The position numbers were made by a program, and so were the translations under genes. The notes beneath the pieces are model-generated. The model searched no databases. It had not been told where the DNA came from and saw only the letters and a program-made list of their open reading frames with translations. From JAADGZ01 sp964596835 (lineage in GTDB: Bacteria > Pseudomonadota > Gammaproteobacteria > UBA6429 > Thiohalophilaceae), in the NCBI GenBank assembly GCA_964596835.1, contig CAZQVV010000089.1:1-10770 (forward strand): a stretch of 10,770 nucleotides of DNA, in the 5' to 3' direction. Shown here in pieces: positions 1-5,536 of the stretch (its first letter is position 1; each line of letters starts with the position of its first letter).

Positions 1-36
1 GGGTAGGATGGGTAGAGCGAGAAGCGAAACCCATCA
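1..36 (+). repeat. Dispersed palindromic repeat, copy 1
   Basis: The segment carries perfect 7-bp arms GATGGGT (7-13) and ACCCATC (29-35) around a 15-nt loop containing TAGAGCGAGAAGCGAA. A related copy in opposite orientation lies at 3092-3118, where the GGTAGGATnGGTAGAGCGA core recurs. From memory, sequences of this type (a GGGTAGAGCGAAGCGAAACCC-like core) are frequent intergenic repeats in gammaproteobacteria and other proteobacteria. The element may start before position 1. Confidence 0.6.
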
Positions 37-170
37 ACATATCCTCAGGAGTAACTTGTTTTACTAAATAGTTACAAAAAATTTATCCTAATAGGACATG
101 GAGTATGCGGGCTGGGAAACGCAAAGCGTTACAGGCGCTTCCTTCGATCCCACAATTAATTACCCCGGAT

Positions 171-203
171 TGTTGGGCTTTATAAATCTCATTCAGCCCA
201 AGC
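171..203. repeat. Small palindromic intergenic repeat, hairpin TTGGGCT/AGCCCAA
   Basis: Perfect 7-bp arms at 173-179 and 195-201 enclose a 15-nt AT-rich loop. The GTTGGGCTT...CAGCCCAA form resembles a second class of short dispersed hairpin repeats seen between proteobacterial genes. It is not followed by a T-run on either strand, so a role as an intrinsic terminator is weakly supported. It could still be the 3' end structure of the minus-strand operon. Confidence 0.4.
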
Positions 204-229
204 TACATTTGAGGTGAAATAAATTTCAT

Positions 230-427
230 TCAGAAAACCATAACCTGGTCGCTGTCCTTGACCCAGGCGGCCAACGCCTTCATGGAACCCCGTTCGATAC
301 CCTCGATCATGCTCGCCTCATCAATGGCACAACCATCCAGCGCCATACCATAGGCCCGTACCTCAAGGCCATATTCGACAAGCTCAGGACGAACGGTTTT
401 TACTGAACAGGAATTCGGAACACTTAT
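230..427 (-). pseudogene. C-terminal remnant of a DsrE-family protein
   Basis: Sixty-five codons run in frame from just after the TAA stop of the upstream TVP38-rhodanese gene to a TGA at 230-232. The peptide ends in a stretch recalling the C-terminus of small DsrE-family proteins: LEVRAYGMALDGC, then MIEGIERGSMKALAAWV and KDSDQVMVF. Intact DsrE-family proteins are about 110-120 residues and carry an N-terminal beta strand and helix that are absent here. The first in-frame ATG lies inside the conserved part, with no clear ribosome binding site. The cysteines often found at the CGTC-like position are Tyr and Ala here, although one Cys follows three residues later. Residues around VRPELVEYG are encoded by a dispersed repeat (374-396), so homology probably begins after it. 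Most likely this is a dead fragment left by a deletion or repeat insertion. It could only be translated by stop-codon readthrough or from a weak internal start. Confidence 0.55.
374..396 (+). repeat. Dispersed repeat (TTCGACAAGCTCAGG class) at the DsrE remnant junction
   Basis: The 23-bp segment reads TTCGACAAGCTCAGG followed by ACGAACGG. This matches, from memory, a very widespread short bacterial repeat, usually found in intergenic regions as half of an inverted pair. Here it lies inside the reading frame of the DsrE-like remnant, at the point where family similarity fades. That suggests the element marks the boundary of the damage. Only one half-copy is visible. Confidence 0.55.
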
Positions 428-1390
428 TTAGTCAGTCGGGTATCCCTGTTCGTTCCAGTCTGTCATACCCATCTTCGCTACATGCACATCGGTAAAGCCT
501 TTTTGCGCCAGTATCTGCGCGGCTTTCGCTGATTTGCGATTAGTGCGGCAGATGGTGACAATGGTTCTTTCCAGATAATCATCCAGTTCATGAATGCGCG
601 TTTCCAGTTCTTCCAGTGGCAGCAACCTGGAACCGGCGATATGTCCCTGATCGCCCGTATAGTCTTCCGGTGTACGCACATCCAGTACCAAAACATCCTC
701 GTCAGCATCCAGTTTATTTTTAAGTTTCGGGATCGTGATCATGGGTTTGCTGCGCAGTTTGCCAATCAGGCGCGGCAAGAAACTCACCACGGCCAGCAGC
801 GCCAGCGCCAGCATGGCTTTCCGTACGATGTCTTCTCCACCGGTTGCTGCTTCGCGACCGATATAGCCCAGGTAGGTATAAGCGAGAGCGCCGGGTAACA
901 TACATATATAGGTAGCGACAATGTATTGGCTGAACCTTATGCGGGTCAGGCCCAGAGCATAATTCAAGAGATTAAAAGGGAACAAGGGCACTAGACGGGT
1001 AAAAGCGATGAAACGCCAGCCCTCATTTTCGACTCCGTTTATTAATTGTTTCATCCATCCGCCGGTTTTCTTCTCCACCCAGTCCGAAGCCAGATAGCGT
1101 GCGGCAAGGAAGGAAATCATCGCGCCGAGGGTCGCGGCAGTGAGATTATAGAAGGTCCCCAACAACGGCCCGAACAGGGCACCGCCCGCCAGGGTCAACA
1201 TCGACCCCGGCATAAAAAAAACCGTACCCAGTATGTAAATCAACATGAATAACAACGGGCCAGCCGCACCTGCGCTCTGCACCCAGGCCTCCAGGGCAGC
1301 AGTATCCAGCTGATCCCGATAGATCACCGCCAGGCTAATACCAGCAAGTAACAGAATCAGCAGGCTAAAGCGTAATAATTTTGAGTTCAT
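428..1390 (-). CDS. TVP38/TMEM64 family membrane protein with C-terminal rhodanese domain
   Basis: This 320-residue inner-membrane protein has two parts. Residues 5-23 form a first membrane helix. Residues 45-210 form the TVP38/TMEM64 (SNARE-associated/DedA-like, VTT) domain, with the typical FMPGSMLTLAGGALFG stretch (59-74), the FIAFTRLVPLFPFNLLNYALGLT stretch (about 127-149) and further hydrophobic helices to about 207. After a basic linker, residues 218-320 form a rhodanese domain with DVRTPEDY (237-244), GHIAGS (249-254) and a catalytic loop CRTNRKS whose Cys281 would carry a persulfide. Proteins of the membrane family are linked to lipid or small-solute movement, and their substrate is unknown. 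The fusion suggests coupling to sulfane sulfur, which is inference. The ATG has AGGGAA four bases upstream. It lies 21 bp behind the sterol desaturase gene and is probably co-transcribed with it. Its TAA stop is followed in frame by a DsrE remnant. Confidence 0.9.
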   Translation of the reverse strand: MNSKLLRFSLLILLLAGISLAVIYRDQLDTAALEAWVQSAGAAGPLLFMLIYILGTVFFMPGSMLTLAGGALFGPLLGTFYNLTAATLGAMISFLAARYLASDWVEKKTGGWMKQLINGVENEGWRFIAFTRLVPLFPFNLLNYALGLTRIRFSQYIVATYICMLPGALAYTYLGYIGREAATGGEDIVRKAMLALALLAVVSFLPRLIGKLRSKPMITIPKLKNKLDADEDVLVLDVRTPEDYTGDQGHIAGSRLLPLEELETRIHELDDYLERTIVTICRTNRKSAKAAQILAQKGFTDVHVAKMGMTDWNEQGYPTD

Positions 1391-1411
1391 GATATTCCCT
1401 GTTAAACCGGT

Positions 1412-2269
1412 TCAGGATTTTTCATTCCATTGGCGGCGATTAATCACGTAAGCACTGAGCTTGCCGATAAAAGGCATACTCAACATACCCGTTATCCAGG
1501 TACTCTGTTTCAGTTCACGAAATTTATGAATGCCAATGGTCATACCCTGATGACCCGCTCGGGGCTGCTCGCGGTAAGTGCCAAGCAATCGATCCCACCA
1601 ACTAAGGTTAAACCCGAAATTACTGTTAGCTTCATCATCTTCCACCGAGTGATGTACCCGATGCATGTCCGGGGTGACGACAAAAAAACGCAGCCGACTA
1701 TCCAGCTTTTCAGGCAATCCCACATTCCCGTGATTGAACATGGCCATGGCATTGAGTACAACTTCAAAAATAATCACCGCCACCACAGACGGACCCAATA
1801 ACAAAATGGTGGCAAATTTGATCAGCATGGAAAGAATGATCTCAAGAGGATGAAAACGCGCCCCGGTAGTGACATCGTAGTCAAGATCGGCATGATGTAC
1901 CCGATGCAACCGCCAGAGTACCGGGATGGCATGTACCATGACATGCTGTAGATAGATGATGAAGTCCATGATAATGACGGCAGCAATGATCGCTGCAAAA
2001 TCTGGTAGCGCATAGTAATTAAAGAAACCCCAGCCCTGCTGATGAGCAAACGCGGCCACCCCTACCGCCGCTGCAGGAAACAGCAGACGCAGAATAAAGC
2101 TGTTCAGAAAAACCAGTCCCAGATTGTTGGCCCAACGAAGTAGCTTCGAAACCCGCAAGGCCCGCCGTGGTGCCCTCCACTCCCACACTGCCATCAGGGC
2201 GAATATCCCGAAAAAAAAGCTGAGTCGAATAGTCACCTCATGGGTCAGCACAAAGTCCGTCATAGTCAA
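1412..2269 (-). CDS. Sterol desaturase / fatty acid hydroxylase superfamily protein
   Basis: This 285-residue membrane-bound di-iron oxygenase of the fatty acid hydroxylase superfamily shows the expected histidine clusters: HVMVH (109-113), HRVHH (122-126) and HRVHH (203-207), plus FHP (139-141) and NHG (179-181). Hydrophobic helices lie at about 14-30, 53-75, 90-107 and 142-172. Such enzymes hydroxylate or desaturate lipid-like substrates using O2. The actual substrate cannot be read from the sequence, and bacterial members need not act on sterols. Two starts are possible: TTG at 2269, or ATG two codons later at 2263. An AGAGAG run lies 4 nt before the TTG and 10 nt before the ATG, and I favour the ATG. 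It is the first gene of a minus-strand operon with the TVP38-rhodanese gene and diverges from the ArsR-rhodanese repressor, so the shared control region may govern it too. Confidence 0.9.
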   Translation of the reverse strand: MTMTDFVLTHEVTIRLSFFFGIFALMAVWEWRAPRRALRVSKLLRWANNLGLVFLNSFILRLLFPAAAVGVAAFAHQQGWGFFNYYALPDFAAIIAAVIIMDFIIYLQHVMVHAIPVLWRLHRVHHADLDYDVTTGARFHPLEIILSMLIKFATILLLGPSVVAVIIFEVVLNAMAMFNHGNVGLPEKLDSRLRFFVVTPDMHRVHHSVEDDEANSNFGFNLSWWDRLLGTYREQPRAGHQGMTIGIHKFRELKQSTWITGMLSMPFIGKLSAYVINRRQWNEKS

Positions 2270-2297
2270 TAATCTCTCTATAAAATGAAGATGGCGC

Positions 2298-2325
2298 TTG
2301 CCACATCCACAAGTGATGCTAAAAT
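2298..2325 (+). promoter_or_regulatory. Candidate sigma70 promoter for the ArsR-rhodanese gene
   Basis: A -35 TTGCCA (2298-2303) is spaced 16 bp from a -10 TAAAAT (2320-2325). The -10 is preceded by TGC, giving an extended -10. Transcription would start near 2332, just before the palindrome at 2341-2364, so a bound repressor would block promoter clearance or elongation. A weaker minus-strand candidate, TTGAAT (2348-2343) with TTTTAG (2324-2319) and an 18-bp spacer, overlaps it. That would place the divergent desaturase operon under the same operator. Confidence 0.5.
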
Positions 2326-2340
2326 TGTTGTGGCGATCAG

Positions 2341-2364
2341 TTATTCAATAGATCTCTTGAATAA
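2341..2364. promoter_or_regulatory. 24-bp near-perfect palindrome, probable ArsR-type operator
   Basis: The arms TTATTCAA (2341-2348) and TTGAATAA (2357-2364) flank the palindromic core AGATCT (2350-2355). Only one symmetric position pair (2349 and 2356) breaks the dyad, so 22 of 24 bases are symmetric. ArsR/SmtB-family dimers bind AT-rich imperfect inverted repeats of about this length, typically in their own promoter. It lies 22 bp before the repressor ATG and between divergent genes, which fits autoregulation. Confidence 0.7.
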
Positions 2365-2386
2365 TAGAATAGAGGATTTTCAAAAT

Positions 2387-3046
2387 ATGTCAAGCCCCCA
2401 TTTTAAACAGGATTTATTTATGCAGTTTGCTCGCGTAGGGAAAGCATTGAGCAACGCCAACCGGCTGGAATTAATTGAGTTTCTAGCCCAGAGCGAGCGT
2501 AGTGTCGATGAACTGGCCAGAGTTTCCGGCCTCAGTGTCGCCAACACCTCGCAGCATTTGCAGCAATTACGCCAGGCCGGGCTGGTGACTTCCCGCAAGC
2601 AAGGCCTGAAAGTTTTCTACACGCTGAGCGGTGACGATGTCATTGGTCTGCTGGAAGCCGTGCGGGGTGTAGCAGAACGGCATCTGACTGAAGTGAATCA
2701 CCTGGTAAAAACCTACCTCACCGTCAAGGACAATCTGGAAGCGGTGCCCGCCCGAGAACTCTTGAAGCGCGCGCGCGAAGGACTGGTCACCGTGCTGGAC
2801 GTGCGCCCACCGGAAGAATATGCTGCCGGTCATGTGCCCGGTGCGGTTAATGTGCCGCTCAGCGAACTGGAACAGCATCTTGATAAGATCGATCCCCATC
2901 AGGAAGTCGTCGCCTACTGCCGTGGCCCCCACTGCGTCCTGGCTTTCGATGCAGTCGCGCGTCTGCGGAAAAAAGGTCTCAAGGCCCGCCGTCTGGAAGA
3001 TGGTTTCCCCGAATGGAAAAAAGCGGGGCTGCCGATTGAGACATAA
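2387..3046 (+). CDS. ArsR-family HTH repressor fused to a rhodanese domain
   Basis: The 219-residue protein joins a winged-helix ArsR domain (about 8-100) to a rhodanese domain (about 120-219). The recognition region runs through VDELARVSGLSVANTSQHLQQ at 40-60, followed by the wing at about 68-80. The ArsR half has no cysteine, so the CVC-type arsenic/metal site of classical ArsR is absent. The rhodanese half carries LDVRPPEEY (137-145), GHVPGAVNVPLSEL (148-161) and the loop CRGPHC with Cys178 and Cys183. A likely inference is that these cysteines sense sulfane sulfur or another thiophilic ligand and tune DNA binding. An ATG 34 codons upstream (2285) is open, but the 2387 start is preferred: it gives the usual family N-terminus MSSPHFKQDLF, has AGAGG at 2371-2375, and leaves the palindrome outside the coding region. 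The protein probably represses its own promoter and perhaps the divergent operon. Confidence 0.9.
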   Translation: MSSPHFKQDLFMQFARVGKALSNANRLELIEFLAQSERSVDELARVSGLSVANTSQHLQQLRQAGLVTSRKQGLKVFYTLSGDDVIGLLEAVRGVAERHLTEVNHLVKTYLTVKDNLEAVPARELLKRAREGLVTVLDVRPPEEYAAGHVPGAVNVPLSELEQHLDKIDPHQEVVAYCRGPHCVLAFDAVARLRKKGLKARRLEDGFPEWKKAGLPIET

Positions 3047-3091
3047 CAGGCTGACAAACGAACATGCCGACGGATTTTTCCTTCTGGACTT

Positions 3092-3118
3092 TACGCTTCG
3101 CTCTACCTATCCTACCGG
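3092..3118 (-). repeat. Dispersed repeat, copy 2 (inverted relative to 1-36)
   Basis: Read on the minus strand, this gives GGTAGGATAGGTAGAGCGA followed by AGCGTA. It matches the first part of the element at 1-36 with one substitution and loss of two bases. It fills part of the 139-bp gap between the repressor gene and arsM. No matching second arm is kept nearby, so it is a truncated copy. It adds spacing but no clear terminator. Confidence 0.6.
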
Positions 3119-3185
3119 TTTTCTCTGCAAGCAGCGGGGAATCACTGCCCAAAAGATTAACTCATCCATCACAGGAATATCACTC

Positions 3186-4055
3186 ATGAACCATGAAACA
3201 CCCGATAGCTGCTGCGGCACCGCCGCCTCTGAACAAACAGGGGACAGCCGACATAGCCAGAATGACGACATCCGAAACCATGTCCGCGACAGTTACGCCC
3301 AGGTCGCCGAAGCCAGTAATAATGGCGAAGCCTGCGGAGTCGAATCCTCCTGTTGTGGCGTTTCCGCCGAACTGGACATCAATACCCTGAACTCCCTGCG
3401 CCTTGGCTATAGTGAAAGCGACATGGAGAGTGTTCCGGAAGGTGCTGACATGGGACTGGGCTGTGGTAACCCCCATGCCATCGCCAGCCTGAAACCGGGT
3501 GACCATGTGGTTGACCTTGGCAGTGGCGGCGGTTTCGATGTTTTTCTTGCCGCCCGTGAAGTCGGTGAAAACGGTCGGGTTATCGGCATCGACATGACCC
3601 CGGCCATGATTAGCAAGGCGCGCAACAACGCCGATAAAGCGGATTTCAGCAATGTCGAATTTCGACTGGGTGAAATTGAGTACCTGCCGATTGCCGACAA
3701 CAGCATCGATGTTATCATCTCCAACTGTGTCATCAATCTGTCTCCTGACAAGACTCAGGTATTCCGCGATGCCTTTCGTATACTGAAACCACAGGGCCGA
3801 CTGGCTATTTCAGATATCGTAGCCGCCATCGAGTTACCGGAAGAAATGCGCAATGATAAAAAATTACATGCTGGCTGCATGGCGGGTGCATCCCTGATTG
3901 AAGATCTTCACAACATGCTGCAACAAGCGGGTTTTGAACAGATTGAAATCAGCCCTAAAGATGAATCCCGCGAATTTATTCGTGACTGGGCACCCGATAC
4001 AAACGTAGAAGACTATGTTCTGTCAGCCTATATCCAGGCACTCAAACCCTCCTGA
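3186..4055 (+). CDS. arsM: Arsenite S-adenosylmethionine methyltransferase ArsM
   Basis: The 289-residue cytoplasmic enzyme methylates As(III) stepwise with SAM, giving methylated and volatile arsenicals. The SAM-binding motif I is VVDLGSGGGFD (108-118), with the acidic residue of motif II in GIDMT (134-138). ArsM hallmarks are GLGCGNP (90-96), the SNCVINL stretch with Cys181 (179-185) and GCMAG with Cys231 (230-234). Cys93, Cys181 and Cys231 probably correspond to the As-binding cysteines of characterised ArsM enzymes. The N-terminus adds cysteine pairs at 9-10 and 56-57 plus Cys50. The start at 3186 has AGGA (3173-3176) 9 nt upstream and gives a normal length. The frame is open further upstream, but that extension overlaps the repressor gene and has no family similarity. 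It follows the ArsR-rhodanese gene by 139 bp, so co-regulation is plausible but unproven. Confidence 0.93.
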   Translation: MNHETPDSCCGTAASEQTGDSRHSQNDDIRNHVRDSYAQVAEASNNGEACGVESSCCGVSAELDINTLNSLRLGYSESDMESVPEGADMGLGCGNPHAIASLKPGDHVVDLGSGGGFDVFLAAREVGENGRVIGIDMTPAMISKARNNADKADFSNVEFRLGEIEYLPIADNSIDVIISNCVINLSPDKTQVFRDAFRILKPQGRLAISDIVAAIELPEEMRNDKKLHAGCMAGASLIEDLHNMLQQAGFEQIEISPKDESREFIRDWAPDTNVEDYVLSAYIQALKPS

Positions 4056-4105
4056 CAGCACGCCCGGAATCAGCACATAACAGAAGAAACAGGGACAGCA
4101 GTGGA

Positions 4106-5434
4106 ATGGAAAAAAATAGACCCCTGAGAAAATTTGTTTATCAGATCCTCATCCGCCGGCTGACACTGGCGTCACTTGTCATTGCCGGTGTATTCTCATT
4201 CATAGCCTATGAGCATTCCAAAGACATGGTCATTGATACAGTGATTAAAGTGTCGCAGCTGAAAATCAGCATGGTCCGGGCCCAATTCAGACAACTGATG
4301 AAAAAAGGCGATCTGGAAACAAAACAGGCCCTGCTTGAGGCCATAAACTATCCCCCGGGTTCAAACATACGCATCAGGGAAGGACGCTATGTATACGCCA
4401 TGCTTTATAATAACCAGGGTCATCATATTGAAGCCTATGAAGATAACCACTATGCCTCATTAGAGGCAGTCAAACAATATATCGGTAAAATACCGGCAAG
4501 CTACCCAAATACCGACAAACTTGAATATTCCGTAATAAGTATTGCCGGACGACCCTATATCTATACCAATACCCGCCTAATCGCAGATCCGCAACAGTCT
4601 CCCATCTATCTGCATGCCGTATTTGCCATCTCTGACTATGCCATTGAACTGGTCAGGAAGCAGATTATGGAAACCGTTTTTTATGTGTTCGCCATTGTTT
4701 TCTCAACCACCTTGCTGCTCTATCCCGTGATTACCCACCTGGCTGGAAAGCTCTCTGACTTTTCAACCAGCCTGCTCAACGCCAACCTTGAGATGCTGGA
4801 GGTACTGGGGGCAACTATTGCAAAGCGCGATAGTGATACGGATGCGCATAATTACCGCGTCACTATTTACGCCGTCGCTCTTGCAGAAGCGATCGGTCTG
4901 GACAAAAAAGAAATAAAGTCACTGATAAAAGGTTCATTTCTGCATGACGTCGGCAAGATTGGCATCCGCGATGATATCCTTCTCAAACCCGGGAAGCTGG
5001 ACCAACAGGAGTTTTCAGCCATGAAAGATCATGTCGCTCACGGCCTGGATATCATTCATAAATCCGACTGGCTGAAGGATGCCGAAGATGTCGTAGGCGG
5101 GCACCATGAAAAATATAATGGTCAGGGTTATCCTCAAGGTCTGGCCGCTGACGCAATTCCGCTGAAGGCCCGGATTTTCGCCATTGCTGATGTCTTCGAT
5201 GCCCTGACATCCCATCGTCCTTATAAAGAACCTTTTTCATTAAAAAAAACCATGCAAATTATTGAACAGGACAGGGGTTCTCATTTCGAACCTGAACTGG
5301 TGGACAAGTTCAGCTATATCGCCAGTAATCTGTACTCCGAATTTTCCGGCAGGGATGATGACGGCCTCAAGGAGCAACTTCATATATTGACACACCGTTA
5401 CTTTCATAGCGGCATCAATACGCTCAGTTATTGA
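4106..5434 (+). CDS. Membrane-anchored HD-GYP domain phosphohydrolase
   Basis: The 442-residue inner-membrane protein has helices at about 17-34 and 189-211 enclosing an extracytoplasmic region of roughly 155 residues (about 35-188). That region is likely a sensor domain, and I cannot assign its family. The cytoplasmic part (about 225-410) is an HD-GYP domain with FLHDVGKIGI (278-287) containing the H280-D281 pair, LKPGKL (293-298), HHEKYNGQGYP (333-343) with the GYP signature, and ADVFDALTSHRPYK (361-374). HD-GYP enzymes hydrolyse cyclic di-GMP, and some act on other cyclic dinucleotides. The catalytic residues look complete. AGGGA (4091-4095) is a weak ribosome binding site 10 nt before the ATG. 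It begins 50 bp after arsM on the same strand, and no terminator lies between, so it may be co-transcribed. Its base composition looks more AT-rich than its neighbours by eye. The signal sensed is unknown. Confidence 0.92.
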   Translation: MEKNRPLRKFVYQILIRRLTLASLVIAGVFSFIAYEHSKDMVIDTVIKVSQLKISMVRAQFRQLMKKGDLETKQALLEAINYPPGSNIRIREGRYVYAMLYNNQGHHIEAYEDNHYASLEAVKQYIGKIPASYPNTDKLEYSVISIAGRPYIYTNTRLIADPQQSPIYLHAVFAISDYAIELVRKQIMETVFYVFAIVFSTTLLLYPVITHLAGKLSDFSTSLLNANLEMLEVLGATIAKRDSDTDAHNYRVTIYAVALAEAIGLDKKEIKSLIKGSFLHDVGKIGIRDDILLKPGKLDQQEFSAMKDHVAHGLDIIHKSDWLKDAEDVVGGHHEKYNGQGYPQGLAADAIPLKARIFAIADVFDALTSHRPYKEPFSLKKTMQIIEQDRGSHFEPELVDKFSYIASNLYSEFSGRDDDGLKEQLHILTHRYFHSGINTLSY

Positions 5435-5536
5435 TATATAAACGTATTACCCCCGGGTATTGCGAGAATACTGTTCACCGGGTTACAGGATTAAACAGGA
5501 AGCATCTGCATACGAGAGGCAACAGGCAGGTTCACG
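5435..5536 (+). other. Short intergenic gap, no clear signal
   Basis: This 102-bp gap separates the HD-GYP gene from the substrate-binding-like gene. It includes a compact ACCCCCGGGT dyad near 5450-5459, but its loop is too small for a stable hairpin and no T-run follows, so I do not call a terminator. No strong promoter is visible. The genes could be co-transcribed or separate. Confidence 0.4.

Larger units (their letters stand above)
1..229. other. Repeat-rich intergenic spacer at window edge
   Basis: No coding region can be supported here. The stretch holds three short foldable segments. One is a repeat copy at 1-36. The second is an AACGC/GCGTT hairpin with a 3-nt loop at 118-130. The third is a TTGGGCT/AGCCCAA hairpin at 173-201. 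The rest is AT-rich with no convincing promoter. The stop codon of the DsrE-like remnant on the minus strand follows at 230-232, so anything transcribed from the minus strand runs out into this spacer. No U-tract terminator is visible. Confidence 0.6.

Noticed and set aside
374..396. Short direct repeat as part of a CRISPR array
   Set aside because: Only one copy is present and there are no regularly spaced repeats anywhere in the window.
2285..2386. N-terminal extension of the repressor from the ATG at 2285
   Set aside because: It would place the promoter and operator palindrome inside the coding region. The 2387 start matches the usual family N-terminus and has its own AGAGG.
2820..3185. 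Upstream extension of the arsM frame to 2820
   Set aside because: It overlaps the rhodanese codons of the repressor gene in another frame and shows no family similarity. The start at 3186 has a good ribosome binding site and gives a normal ArsM length.
5447..5462. ACCCCCGGGT dyad after the HD-GYP gene as terminator
   Set aside because: The loop would be only two bases and no T-run follows.
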